From NCBI GenBank assembly GCA_027488865.1, contig JAIYAU010000057.1, positions 1 through 51,896 of the forward strand: DNA of 51,896 bases, read 5' to 3'. A model generated the notes under the pieces. That model searched no databases. It saw only the letters and a list, made by a program, of their open reading frames with translations, and was not told the DNA's origin. Of this stretch, positions 15,842 through 24,442 are shown piece after piece. Numbering within the stretch: the first letter of the stretch is position 1; the number at the start of each line of letters is the position of its first letter. Source of the DNA: Cytophagaceae bacterium (GTDB lineage Bacteria > Bacteroidota > Bacteroidia > Cytophagales > UBA9547). A program made the position numbers and the translations under genes.

Positions 15842-16810
15842 TTATTTGGCTTTAATAACTACTTTTTTGATGTAGTCATTGATAAATCCAATACCATAAC
15901 CTGTCATTTGAACAAATACACCTGCCAAGGCCAAAATCCCAACTGTAATACTCTGATTTTTATAACTTGCCTCTAAAAAAATTAGTTGGCAATAGATCGT
16001 CAATAACAACAAACCTACCATGCCTAAAGGAGGCATAAAAATCAGTAATAAGGGCAACATCATCAAATAAATAAAAAATGCAGCTGGAAAGAAATGCACA
16101 AGTTTGAGTGTATCTGGAAAGTGCAAATAAATATTGATTCTAGATCGACCGAAAAAATTCATTTGTTTGTAAAAATCCCTAAAATTGTTCTTGCGCTTAT
16201 GATAAACATGGGCGGATTCTATAAGACCTGTTGTAAAACCCAAGCTCATAATTCTTGCACTCAGCTCAATATCTTCTCCAAAAAATGGCAACTTATAACC
16301 ATTAGTAGCTTCATACACCTTGCGTGAAAATCCCATGTTAAAACTTCTAGGATAAAATTTACCTACATGGTTTTTGTTTCCTCTTATTCCTCCAGTTGTA
16401 AACACCGATGTGAGGCAGTAGTTAATGGCTTTTTGGATTTTACTTGAACTAGGGTGAAGTCGATCTGGCCCGCCATAAGCATCTAAATAATTATTTGTTA
16501 ATGAAGTATGTATCTTTTCTACAAAATCAGAATCAAGCAACACATCAGAATCAAGCACAATAAAATAATCGCCCTGAGCACGCGCAAATCCATAATTTCG
16601 TGAAAACCCCTGCCCATCATTTCCCTTAAAAAAATAATGAATATTGAGTTTGTCCTTATAAGTTAAAACTACTTCATCAGACTTAATGGTTGATCCACTC
16701 TCTATGATAAGGACTTCAAAATTGCGATAAGTTTGTTGTACTATACAGTTTAACAATGCTTCGATTTCGTCAGGCCTATTATAAACTGGCACTATTATAG
16801 AGTAGAACAT
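15842..16810 (-). CDS. Glycosyltransferase family 2, membrane-associated
   Basis: An inverting nucleotide-sugar-dependent transferase likely at the cytoplasmic membrane. The 322-residue protein begins with the GT2 start IIVPVYNRPDEIEALLN. It has the DXD-type metal and nucleotide motif VLDSDVLLDSDF (about residues 90-101), GFSRKVYEATNGY (about 171-183), and the catalytic-base region FGEDIELSARI (about 188-198). A later His (HVYHKRKN) follows. The final ~100 residues contain two to three hydrophobic helices. Acceptor and donor cannot be told. It is the last of three minus-strand genes (EndoU-type protein, 104-aa protein, this) with 49- and 42-bp gaps, though a functional link is not evident. 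Confidence 0.92.
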   Translation of the reverse strand: MFYSIIVPVYNRPDEIEALLNCIVQQTYRNFEVLIIESGSTIKSDEVVLTYKDKLNIHYFFKGNDGQGFSRNYGFARAQGDYFIVLDSDVLLDSDFVEKIHTSLTNNYLDAYGGPDRLHPSSSKIQKAINYCLTSVFTTGGIRGNKNHVGKFYPRSFNMGFSRKVYEATNGYKLPFFGEDIELSARIMSLGFTTGLIESAHVYHKRKNNFRDFYKQMNFFGRSRINIYLHFPDTLKLVHFFPAAFFIYLMMLPLLLIFMPPLGMVGLLLLTIYCQLIFLEASYKNQSITVGILALAGVFVQMTGYGIGFINDYIKKVVIKAK

Positions 16811-16859
16811 TGAGATAATCTAAAATAAATTACTTATAATCAATTAACTATAAAAACTA

Positions 16860-17174
16860 TTAAGCCTTGGCGGTTTTATGAAAGTTTTGAAAATCAGTCA
16901 TTAATTTTAATATTTCTGAAGTTGTAATAGTAAGATCTTTATCACCAAACTCATAAAAAACCATAGTTTCCACTTCCGCAGCGTCTACAATACAAGCATC
17001 AGACCCTCCAAAGGAATAAAAATCGATTTTGCCATCTACCAACTCTTGTAAGTGAACTACTGCTTCGTCTATTTGAAGTCTTGAACAATTTGACAGATCC
17101 GAAAGCATTGCAAACGGTGCTTGCACTTCTACCCTCTTTTCACCTTTCCACACCAAAAATTTATATTGTAACAT
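16860..17174 (-). CDS. 104-aa hypothetical, candidate partner of the EndoU-type protein
   Basis: This 104-residue soluble protein has no signal peptide and no recognised family. It has an N-terminal beta-like segment LQYKFLVWKGEKRVEVQ, two probable helices (about residues 22-50, SDLSNCSRLQIDEAVVHLQEL), a beta-like stretch FYSFGGSDACIVDAAEVETMVFY, and a C-terminal helix (LKLMTDFQNF). It is acidic overall. It starts 42 bp after the stop of the secreted EndoU-type gene on the same strand, the order and spacing usual for toxin-immunity pairs. That the two form such a pair is inference from position and size only; the sequence shows no similarity I recognise to known EndoU immunity proteins. Confidence 0.65.
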   Translation of the reverse strand: MLQYKFLVWKGEKRVEVQAPFAMLSDLSNCSRLQIDEAVVHLQELVDGKIDFYSFGGSDACIVDAAEVETMVFYEFGDKDLTITTSEILKLMTDFQNFHKTAKA

Positions 17175-17216
17175 AATGTATTCGATATAATCAAATCAAA
17201 ATTAATTATTTTAATC

Positions 17217-17735
17217 TTATTTCCTTGTCCAGTCGTTAGGAAACGCTGAAATTATTCGTAGTTTATCGTCAAGGTACATTCTTATTTCCACTTTCCTATC
17301 GGTACTTAACCCATAATATTCGTTATAGCCACCTTTTACTTTTATTCGATTATTATAAGCAAATTTAATTTCCTCAATTGTTTTTATTTTTGTCCAATTT
17401 TCAGGAAAAATGGTAGAATAACCTTGGTTAGACACCTTCGTAACCCATTTTTTGGAGATAAAATCATATATTTCTACTTTGGCTTTGGTTATACCATTCG
17501 GTCCTTTTATGAGGGTACTTTCTATTATTCGTGCATGTTTAGTTTCAAAAGCCAACACATGATGACAACCCGTAGCATGAACCTTACCTTTTTTTGTTTT
17601 TACTTGACCTTCAAAAATATGTTTAATAGCATTCGCAGACAAAATATCTGTTTGAGCCATTCCAACGCTAACAATTGAAAAAAGTACAAATAATAAGATG
17701 CCTTTTAAAATGGAAGGTTTGAAAAATGTTATCAT
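17217..17735 (-). CDS. Secreted bacterial EndoU-type ribonuclease domain protein
   Basis: This 172-residue protein has a signal peptide (about residues 1-27, a hydrophobic run ending VGMAQ). The mature part matches the layout of the bacterial EndoU fold found in CdiA and polymorphic toxin tips: KHIFEG at residues 38-43 (first candidate catalytic His, H39), GCHHV at 56-60 (second, H58 or H59), a Ser/Tyr-rich segment SNQGYSTIFPENWT at about residues 102-115, EEIKFAYNN at about 121-129, and VEIRMYLDD and IISAFP near the end. A catalytic Lys is plausible in the 84-100 region, where several occur. EndoU enzymes cut RNA 3' of uridylates. Here the domain stands alone behind a Sec signal, not on a large effector. 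The assignment is by motif order and not confirmed by a search. Confidence 0.72.
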   Translation of the reverse strand: MITFFKPSILKGILLFVLFSIVSVGMAQTDILSANAIKHIFEGQVKTKKGKVHATGCHHVLAFETKHARIIESTLIKGPNGITKAKVEIYDFISKKWVTKVSNQGYSTIFPENWTKIKTIEEIKFAYNNRIKVKGGYNEYYGLSTDRKVEIRMYLDDKLRIISAFPNDWTRK

Positions 17736-17865
17736 AAAGCCTTTTGATTAATTTAATTATAATATATAACCCAAATAATTTCTTAGAAATCCTCTAGAAT
17801 TTTATTTAAAGAAATTATATTTTCTTCGACCCAAACAGGACTTTCTCAAAAAGAAACACTTTAAC

Positions 17866-17915
17866 CCAGATTATTCATTGGACTGTACTCTTGTACAATA
17901 GACCTGTAGGGTTTT
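17866..17915. repeat. Intergenic palindromic repeat (copy 2)
   Basis: CCCAGATTATTCATTGGAC (17866-17884) is followed by AGACCT-GTA-GGGTTT (17900-17914), a palindrome with two wobble positions. Both parts resemble the motifs at 12851-13027. It lies in the ~270-bp gap between the EndoU-type gene and argB, which holds no other recognisable element. Confidence 0.5.
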
Positions 17916-18004
17916 AAACAAAAACGGATGAAAACCTTATTCCTCCAAATCAAAACCAGATAGGTATTCTAATGCATAATTAAGGTTTAATGAAAAATTT
18001 AGAC

Positions 18005-18790
18005 CTAAGCACTTAGTACAGTGCCCTTTGTTTCACCGCTTACAATATTCAATAAATCCTCCGCGTGGCAAATAATTACCGATTTTACTCCATTTTTTAT
18101 AGCATCAAATGAATTATCCATTTTAGGGATCATGCCTTTAGATATTACTCCAGCCTCTTTTAATTGTTGATATTGATCAAAGGAAATAGAATTTATTACG
18201 GACGATTTATCATCAAAATCTCTTAAAACTCCTTTAAGTTCAAAACAATACACCAAATGAACTTGGTATTTATTGGCCATGGCCACCGCTACGGTAGAAG
18301 CAATGGTATCTGCATTGGTATTAAGCATATTACCTTGGCTATCATGTGTGAGAGGAGCGATGATAGGTGTAATTTCTGAATTTAGAACAGTATCTAAAAA
18401 TGTACTATTTACGGTATCTACGTCACCAACAAAGCCATAATCAACAGTTTTGACAGGCCGTTTGTGTGCTTGTATTAAATTTCCATCGGCACCAGTGAAC
18501 CCACAAGCATTTTTACCGAATTTTTGAAGTAAAGCCACCACCTTTTTATTGATCAATCCTCCATACACCATGGTCACCAACTGAAGTGTTTTTGCGTCAG
18601 TTACCCTTCTGCCGTCTACCATTTGAGCTTCAATTCCCAGTTTTTCACCAATCTGAGTAGCGACCTTGCCTCCACCATGTATTAATACTGTGTGAGCCTC
18701 TATTTGTGCAAAGTCTTCTAAAAATTGATGTAAAAATTCTTCATTATCGATTACATTTCCTCCTATTTTAATTATGTATAGGTCCTTCAT
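18005..18790 (-). CDS. argB: Acetylglutamate kinase
   Basis: ArgB phosphorylates N-acetylglutamate with ATP in the second step of arginine (or N-acetylornithine) synthesis. The 261-residue protein starts IIKIGGNVI and has the glycine-rich loop VLIHGGGKVATQIG (about residues 35-48), GRRVTDAKTLQLV (about 60-73), GFTGADGNLI (about residues 97-106), NADTIASTVAVAMA (about 158-171), and GMIPKMDNSFDAIKNG (about 219-234). All are hallmarks of the amino-acid kinase family and this enzyme. It is not accompanied by other arg genes in the window. A YfiR-like lipoprotein gene follows on the same strand after a gap of more than 100 bp. Confidence 0.96.
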   Translation of the reverse strand: MKDLYIIKIGGNVIDNEEFLHQFLEDFAQIEAHTVLIHGGGKVATQIGEKLGIEAQMVDGRRVTDAKTLQLVTMVYGGLINKKVVALLQKFGKNACGFTGADGNLIQAHKRPVKTVDYGFVGDVDTVNSTFLDTVLNSEITPIIAPLTHDSQGNMLNTNADTIASTVAVAMANKYQVHLVYCFELKGVLRDFDDKSSVINSISFDQYQQLKEAGVISKGMIPKMDNSFDAIKNGVKSVIICHAEDLLNIVSGETKGTVLSA

Positions 18791-18916
18791 ATTTTTTTGT
18801 GCTTAATGGAGACATTTGAGTTAATTTCAATTGGACATTTAGCAAAAAATGATCTATTGCAACCGTTATTGACGGAAATTATCTAATTGAAAAAGTGGGA
18901 GTTGGCAGCACCAACC

Positions 18917-19606
18917 TTATTTACCTTCTAGTTGTAATAAAGTAGCAGCTACTCCAAATCCGTTGGCTTTCAAAGTACTTTCATCTACCTGAAATTCTAC
19001 GTTATTACCATCCATAGTAAGGTTAATGCAATTGCATTTTAGATTTGCAAATTCATCATTTTCAGTTATGATCAAAGTCTTTTTGCGAGAGCATTTTGAA
19101 ATTACTTGATCAATACTTGCACTTTGATTTTGTGGCACATATACTAATTCTGCAGATTTTGCTTCATCAACTGTGGAAACCAAACTCACTTTTACTGGAC
19201 TGTTGCCCACAGTTTTACCAATAAATTGGTTTAATATTTTGTCATATACCAATGCATTCTTAAGAACTGCTATTTGAAAATCACCTTCTATTTTAGAAGG
19301 CCAAGTCACATTACGTGTAAAATTAAAAATATAAAGTGCTTTGCTTTTGTATACTTCGTCTTGACTTATTGTTGTAGGATTTTTTGGTTTTATGTTGGAG
19401 TTATATGTGGTTACAGTTTTAGTTTGTTCTTTTTTCAGTACATCAATTCTCTTTTGAAGAGCTGTACTATCAGATTTTAATCTAGTAACAGTTTCATTCA
19501 GAACAATATTTTGATTACTTATTAATAGAAATTTCTTTTTAGAAACACAATTAATTATAAAAAGCTGCAATAGAGCAAGGATGGTAAAATATCGTAAAAA
19601 AGACAT
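18917..19606 (-). CDS. YfiR/DUF4154-like lipoprotein with coiled coil
   Basis: The start MSFLRYFTILALL at 19606 is preferred over the ATG at 19654 because it gives a clean lipoprotein signal ending IINC, the lipobox Cys being at residue 20. A heptad-like coiled coil (SKKKFLLISNQNIVLNETVT onward, about residues 24-62) follows, then a Pro/Thr-rich linker. Residues about 85-229 contain KALYIFNFTRNVTWPSKI and FQIAVLKNALVYDKILNQF, and end GFGVAATLLQLEGK. This matches the YfiR/DUF4154 fold, which in Pseudomonas is a periplasmic redox-sensitive regulator of a diguanylate cyclase. Three Cys (CNC and one Cys before KKTLII) are present. No cyclase partner gene lies next to it. Confidence 0.75.
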   Translation of the reverse strand: MSFLRYFTILALLQLFIINCVSKKKFLLISNQNIVLNETVTRLKSDSTALQKRIDVLKKEQTKTVTTYNSNIKPKNPTTISQDEVYKSKALYIFNFTRNVTWPSKIEGDFQIAVLKNALVYDKILNQFIGKTVGNSPVKVSLVSTVDEAKSAELVYVPQNQSASIDQVISKCSRKKTLIITENDEFANLKCNCINLTMDGNNVEFQVDESTLKANGFGVAATLLQLEGK

Positions 19607-19756
19607 AAATATATTTTTTTCAAATATAGTATAATGTTTAATGCTAAAAAACAAGGAATGCTGTTTTTATAGCTTTCAACATGTTTATTAATATACTTAC
19701 CTCAAGATTTAAGGTCACTATTGAATTTGGATAACCACCTAAACGATTACCAACGC

Positions 19757-20332
19757 TTAAATATCTTTGTTTAAGTAAGCGATTTCGTATTTTTGCCCTA
19801 GTTGACTGAATAAATAAAATACTAAATAGGCACAGACAACACCCAACAGACCACCAAAAATAACATCAAGCGGGTAATGTACACCCAAATAGATGCGACT
19901 ATATGCCACAAGCCCAGCCCAAAGTAATAACCAACGAAAATGTTTAATTTTTAATAAAAGAATTAAGAAGGTAGCCAATCCAAAAGTATTGGCAGCATGG
20001 GAAGAAACAAATCCATAAGAACCACCACACCCTGTTACTAAATGAACTTGCCCAGTTAATTTTTCTTCATAGCAGGGTCTAGGGCGTTTAATAGTAGGCT
20101 TAAGAAAAGAGCTGGATATTTGATCAGCAAGGGTTATAACTAAGACTACCCCTACAATTAAAATCCACACCGACTTACCCATTGTTTTTATACTTACTAT
20201 TAATAAAAAGGCATATAACGGAAACCACCAAAATAAGCTAGAAACACCGTGCATTAAAAAATCAAAAAAGGTGTTATGATGACCGTTTAATTCTAGAAAA
20301 AGTGCTTGATCCCAATTAATTATTTGATCCAT
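19757..20332 (-). CDS. PAP2-family membrane phosphatase
   Basis: This 191-residue integral membrane protein has about five helices and the type-2 phosphatidic acid phosphatase signature in three parts: KPTIKRPRP (about residues 78-86), FVSSHAANTFG (about residues 109-119, where SSH replaces the usual PSGH), and YSRIYLGVHYPLDVIFG (about residues 143-159). It probably dephosphorylates lipid phosphates such as undecaprenyl pyrophosphate or lipid A intermediates at the outer face of the membrane, but the substrate is not specified. It starts in the TAATG overlap with the purD stop, so translation is likely coupled to purD even though the functions are unrelated. Confidence 0.93.
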   Translation of the reverse strand: MDQIINWDQALFLELNGHHNTFFDFLMHGVSSLFWWFPLYAFLLIVSIKTMGKSVWILIVGVVLVITLADQISSSFLKPTIKRPRPCYEEKLTGQVHLVTGCGGSYGFVSSHAANTFGLATFLILLLKIKHFRWLLLWAGLVAYSRIYLGVHYPLDVIFGGLLGVVCAYLVFYLFSQLGQKYEIAYLNKDI

Positions 20333-21621
20333 TATACTAACTTTAACAAATCCAACCCAATGTCCCGTCTATAGTATTTACCCTCATAGTCAATGGTTTC
20401 GGCCGCCTTATTTGATTTTTGTATTGCCTCCGTTATAGAATTACCCAAGGCAGTAAGTGCCAAAACTCTTCCGCCTTGGTTTACATAATCTCCCTGTGAG
20501 TTAAGCCCAGTGCCTGCGTGAAAAACTTCAACACCTGTTACATCTTCAAGTCCTGAAATGGTATAGCCTTTGGTATATTCTTCTGGATATCCACCAGAAA
20601 CTAACATGAGTGTAGTAGCTGTTAAATCACTTACAGTCAATTCTATATCTGGCAAATTACCATTTGCTGCGGCCAACAATAATTCAGCAAGGTCAGATTC
20701 AATTCTTGGTAATACCACCTCTGTTTCTGGGTCACCCATACGTGCATTGTATTCTATCACCCATGGAGAACCATCTACATTCATTAAACCAATAAAAATA
20801 AATCCTACATATTTAATACCTTCCTTTTTAAGTCCATTTATCGTTGGAATAACCACTTCTTGTTCTACTTTAGTCAAAAATTCCGCATTGGCAAATGGCA
20901 CAGGGGATATCGCACCCATGCCACCTGTATTAAGTCCCGTATCGCCTTCCCCAATTCTTTTATAATCTTTAGCCTCGGGTAAAATCTTATAATGAGAGCC
21001 ATCACATAACACAAAAGTAGACATTTCAATACCATTTAAGTATTGTTCTATTACTACCTTGTCACTTGCTTCACCAAATTTCTTATGGTTTAGCATTTCT
21101 ATAAGCGTTTTTTGGGCCGTGGCCAGATCTTCTGCGATAATAACTCCTTTTCCAGCAGCAAGTCCATCAGCTTTTAATACAATAGGGAGTGAATGAGTTT
21201 CTAAATATTTCAGCCCTTGGTCTAATGTTTCTTGCGTAAAAGTTTGAGAGGCCGCGGTTGGTATTCCATGTTTTTTCATGAAATTTTTCGAAAAATCTTT
21301 ACTACCTTCTAGTTGAGCTCCTTTGGCATCAGGGCCTATTATTTTTACATGACTCAACAATGGATTTTTTTCAAAAAAATCTCTAATGCCTTTTACCAAA
21401 GGTACCTCTGGGCCTACTAACAATAGCGTAATTTGTTTTTCCAAAGCAAACTCGCCCAGCTTATCAAAATCATCCACGGCAATAGAGGCTATTTGCGCTA
21501 TTTTAGCAATTCCAGGGTTGCCCGGAGCTACAAAAATATTTTGAACAAGCTTACTCTGTTTTAATTTCCATGCAAAAGCATGTTCTCTTCCACCACTACC
21601 AATTATTAGAATATTCATCAC
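20332..21621 (-). CDS. purD: Phosphoribosylamine-glycine ligase
   Basis: PurD (GAR synthetase) makes glycinamide ribonucleotide from phosphoribosylamine, glycine and ATP in purine synthesis. The 429 residues match the family length. Landmarks are the N-terminal loop IIGSGGREHAFAWKL (residues 5-19), the ATP-grasp core LKADGLAAGKGVII (about residues 146-159), GEGDTGLNTGGMGAISP (about residues 221-237), and the metal-binding YNARMGDPETEVVLPR (about 285-300). It shares one base with the following PAP2 gene (TAATG). No other pur gene is nearby; guaA lies 5 kb away. Confidence 0.97.
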   Translation of the reverse strand: MMNILIIGSGGREHAFAWKLKQSKLVQNIFVAPGNPGIAKIAQIASIAVDDFDKLGEFALEKQITLLLVGPEVPLVKGIRDFFEKNPLLSHVKIIGPDAKGAQLEGSKDFSKNFMKKHGIPTAASQTFTQETLDQGLKYLETHSLPIVLKADGLAAGKGVIIAEDLATAQKTLIEMLNHKKFGEASDKVVIEQYLNGIEMSTFVLCDGSHYKILPEAKDYKRIGEGDTGLNTGGMGAISPVPFANAEFLTKVEQEVVIPTINGLKKEGIKYVGFIFIGLMNVDGSPWVIEYNARMGDPETEVVLPRIESDLAELLLAAANGNLPDIELTVSDLTATTLMLVSGGYPEEYTKGYTISGLEDVTGVEVFHAGTGLNSQGDYVNQGGRVLALTALGNSITEAIQKSNKAAETIDYEGKYYRRDIGLDLLKLV

Positions 21622-21849
21622 CTATAAATCAATTAGAACTCAAAAATCATAATAATATGGCTTAAATAAAATTTATATTTAAATATATTAATGAAGAATG
21701 GATGAAAACATTCGAATACCAAATTATACAAGAGGCACTTAGAATTGGAAATTCTACATTAAATTAGGAATAACCATCTTTAAAATAAATATTTTTACCA
21801 AATTAAAATAACATTTGATTTTGACCGTTAATTAAATGGCCTAAAATTA

Positions 21850-21857
21850 TAAATTTG
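21850..21857 (+). promoter_or_regulatory. Candidate -7 promoter element directly before a glycosyltransferase start
   Basis: TAAATTTG (TAnnTTTG) ends only 5 bp before the ATG at 21863. The predicted transcription start is at or within a base or two of the ATG, implying a leaderless transcript. Confidence 0.5.
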
Positions 21858-21862
21858 CAGTG

Positions 21863-22732
21863 ATGAAGATTAGCGGATTTACCATTATAAAAAATGGAAT
21901 TACTTTAGACTATCCATTTCTAGAGTCAATTCAGTCTATATTACCCATTTGTGATGAATTGGTAGTAGCAGTAGGTGATTGTGCTGATGATACTAGAAAT
22001 GCGATATTGAATTTAAACAGCAGCAAAATCAAAATTATTGATACTGTTTGGGATAAAACTATTCGCACTGGAGGACAAATCTTGGCCATTCAAACGGATA
22101 TTGCCAAAAGTCACATTACAGGAGATTGGGGATTTTATATTCAAGCAGATGAAGTGATGCATGAAAAATACCTTGATGTGGTATTAAATGCATGTAAACA
22201 ACACCTTGACAATCCAAAAGTAGAAGGGTTGGCTTTTTCTTATAAACATTTTTATGGCTCCTATGATTACATTGGTAATTCACGCGAATGGTACAGACGA
22301 GAGGTACGGGTGATTAGAAATTGGCCTGAAATTAGTTCGTTCGGTGATGCCCAAGGATTTAGAAAACAAAATGGCAAAAAACTAAGGGTAAAGCTTATTG
22401 ATGCACAAATCTATCATTACGGTTATGTGAGAACTCCCTCCGCACAGCAAATGAAAGCGAAACTAATGAATCCATTTTGGCATGATGACGACTGGATGAA
22501 AGAAAACGTAAAAGATGATGAGGTCTATCTATATCAAGAAAATTTACCTCTTAAAAAATTTGAAGAAAGCCACCCCATCTATTTAAAAAACTGGATTAAT
22601 AGGGCTTCTTGGAATTTTCAATATAGGCCAACAGAGGTTAAAATTAATTTTAAAGAACGTTTTTCTAATTTTATGGAACATAATTTTGGCATTCGCCCTT
22701 GGGAATATAAAAATTATAAAATTATCGATTGA
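21863..22732 (+). CDS. Glycosyltransferase family 2-like protein
   Basis: This 289-residue protein begins KISGFTIIKNG and has the GT-A style blocks ELVVAVGDCADDTRNAIL (about residues 33-50) and WGFYIQADEVMHEKYLDVV (about 90-108), where QADE stands at the DXD position. A long acceptor-like region has FYGSYDYIGNSREWYRREVRVIRN, with many aromatics. There is no membrane segment. The GTG at 21860 could also start the frame, but the ATG at 21863 is preferred. The stop overlaps the start of the EamA transporter by four bases, so the two are co-translated. A sugar-transfer role is inferred from family only; acceptor unknown. Confidence 0.88.
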   Translation: MKISGFTIIKNGITLDYPFLESIQSILPICDELVVAVGDCADDTRNAILNLNSSKIKIIDTVWDKTIRTGGQILAIQTDIAKSHITGDWGFYIQADEVMHEKYLDVVLNACKQHLDNPKVEGLAFSYKHFYGSYDYIGNSREWYRREVRVIRNWPEISSFGDAQGFRKQNGKKLRVKLIDAQIYHYGYVRTPSAQQMKAKLMNPFWHDDDWMKENVKDDEVYLYQENLPLKKFEESHPIYLKNWINRASWNFQYRPTEVKINFKERFSNFMEHNFGIRPWEYKNYKIID

Positions 22733-23619
22733 AACCCACCCATAAGTTTATACACATTCTCTTAGGCTTGGTGGCGTTAATAAACGGAGCACATTATTCT
22801 ATTGCTAAATTTGTAATGCCAAAGTACATTCATCCTTCGGGCATTATACTTATTCGTCTTTTTACAGCATCTTTTATTTTTAATCTAATTTATTGGTTAT
22901 TTCTTAAAAAACAGCCAATTGAAAAACAAGATTACTTTCAATTGGCCATTTGTTCGTTTTTTGGAATTGCTGCAAATCAACTACTTTTTTTTAATGGACT
23001 TAGTAAAACCACTCCCATAAACGCGGCCCTCATGACCTTAATGACACCTATCCTGGTGTTGCTGGTTTCCTTTTTTTATTTAAAAGACAAAATCACCAAA
23101 ACCAAATTGTTAGGTGTAGTTATTGCTGCAGTAGGAGCATTATTGTTGGTTTCTGGGAAGGGAATAGGGTTTAATAAACAGACGATGTTAGGCGATGTAC
23201 TAATTCTGTTAAATGCCACATCTTATGGTATCTTTTTGGTTTTAGTAACTCCACTTATGCGTAAATATGAGGCATTAAACGTACTTCGATGGCTCTTCTT
23301 GTTGTCCATACCAATCGTACTACCTTTTAGTTATAAACATTTGCTTGAAGTAGATATTTACAGTTTCACCAAAGTTACTTGGCTTAGTTTATTATTCATT
23401 TTATTATTAGCCACTGTAGTTACTTATTTAATAAATACTTGGTCACTTAAATATATAAGTCCTTCGATTAATGGTATTTATATTTATTTTCAACCGTTTT
23501 TAGCAACTGGTTTTGCAGTTGCATTTGGTCAAGATGAAATCAATTTGGCTAAAATACTTTATTCATGCTTGATCTTTTTTGGTGTATTTTTGGCGAGTAA
23601 AAGAGTTGAGGTCAATTAA
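22729..23619 (+). CDS. EamA/DMT-superfamily transporter
   Basis: A 296-residue membrane protein of two EamA repeats with ten predicted helices, probably a metabolite exporter or importer. It starts at TTG 22729, overlapping the glycosyltransferase stop (TTGA). The first repeat runs to about residue 142 and contains PKYIHPSGIILIRLFTASF and NAALMTLMTPILVLLVSF. The second begins near MLGDVLILLNATSYG and contains VTYLINTWSLKYISPSINGIY. These are normal for the family. Substrate is not predictable. The overlap with the upstream gene argues for a shared transcript. Confidence 0.92.
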   Translation: MKPTHKFIHILLGLVALINGAHYSIAKFVMPKYIHPSGIILIRLFTASFIFNLIYWLFLKKQPIEKQDYFQLAICSFFGIAANQLLFFNGLSKTTPINAALMTLMTPILVLLVSFFYLKDKITKTKLLGVVIAAVGALLLVSGKGIGFNKQTMLGDVLILLNATSYGIFLVLVTPLMRKYEALNVLRWLFLLSIPIVLPFSYKHLLEVDIYSFTKVTWLSLLFILLLATVVTYLINTWSLKYISPSINGIYIYFQPFLATGFAVAFGQDEINLAKILYSCLIFFGVFLASKRVEVN

Positions 23620-23703
23620 GCCATTGCTTAACATTAAACCTATATTTTTGAGAATTGAATGAACCACTGGATAATTATTACAAAAAATTATAAAATTAGA
23701 TAA

Positions 23704-24342
23704 ATGGAATTTAATAAAGTTGTAAGAGGAGCTAATCGTGCTTTGAATGACGAAGATTCAGTTAACGAAATTTTGGATGCTGGCTTTTTATGTCATGTAT
23801 CCTTTCAACATCAAGGACAGACCATGATAATTCCAACCGCTTATGGTAGGTCTGGTGAATTTATATATTTGCACGGCTCCACGAAGAATTTTATGCTCAA
23901 TCAAATCTTGGATGGACAGGTTTTTTGCATTGGAGTAACCCATTTAGATGGCATCGTGCTTGCAAGAACCCTTTTTGATACATCCGTAAATTACCGTTCT
24001 GTAGTACTTTTTGGCAAAGCAAGGTTGTTAACCCAAGAAGATGAAAGACTCCGTGGGTTGAAGATAATTACTGAAAATGTTTTAAAAGGCCGATGGAACG
24101 AAGTACCAATAGGCTCAGAGAATCAGATCAAAGCAACGATGGTCGTTGAATTTAAAATCGATAAGGCCTCAGCTAAAGTGAGGAATGAAGGACCAAAAGG
24201 TGATGATGACGAAAAAAATGAAGTTTGGTCAGGTCATATTCCTTTGGTTACAAAAGCGCTAGAACCAATTCAAGATAAAAAGTTTGGTTTAGATCTGGAA
24301 ATGACAGAAAGTGTGAAAAATTACTGGACCGAAAATAAATAA
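23704..24342 (+). CDS. Pyridoxamine 5'-phosphate oxidase-like flavin-binding protein
   Basis: This 212-residue soluble protein has a split-barrel FMN-binding fold of the COG3467/NimA-related type. Seen blocks are ILDAGFLCHVSFQHQGQTMI (about residues 24-43), PTAYGRSGEFIYLHGSTKN (about 45-63), VLARTLFDTSVNYRSVVLFG (about 86-105, the FMN-phosphate-binding region), and a C-terminal VRNEGPKGDDDE then EVWSGHIPL. The last phrase is typical of PNPOx-like proteins in this group. Likely flavin- or haem-binding; substrate unknown. Transcription is from its own region, 84 bp after the EamA stop. Confidence 0.88.
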   Translation: MEFNKVVRGANRALNDEDSVNEILDAGFLCHVSFQHQGQTMIIPTAYGRSGEFIYLHGSTKNFMLNQILDGQVFCIGVTHLDGIVLARTLFDTSVNYRSVVLFGKARLLTQEDERLRGLKIITENVLKGRWNEVPIGSENQIKATMVVEFKIDKASAKVRNEGPKGDDDEKNEVWSGHIPLVTKALEPIQDKKFGLDLEMTESVKNYWTENK

Positions 24343-24442
24343 TAAGAACATCTAATAACCACATTAAAAGCAAACTTTAGGTTTTTACCTACTTGTATTA
24401 TAGTTAATTTCTTCCTAAACCACAATTGAAAGATAAAGCTAG

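Noticed and set aside
16860-17735. Assigning the EndoU-type gene to a CDI or T6SS effector locus
   Set aside because: No CdiB, Hcp, VgrG, PAAR or large filamentous gene lies nearby; the protein has a simple signal peptide.
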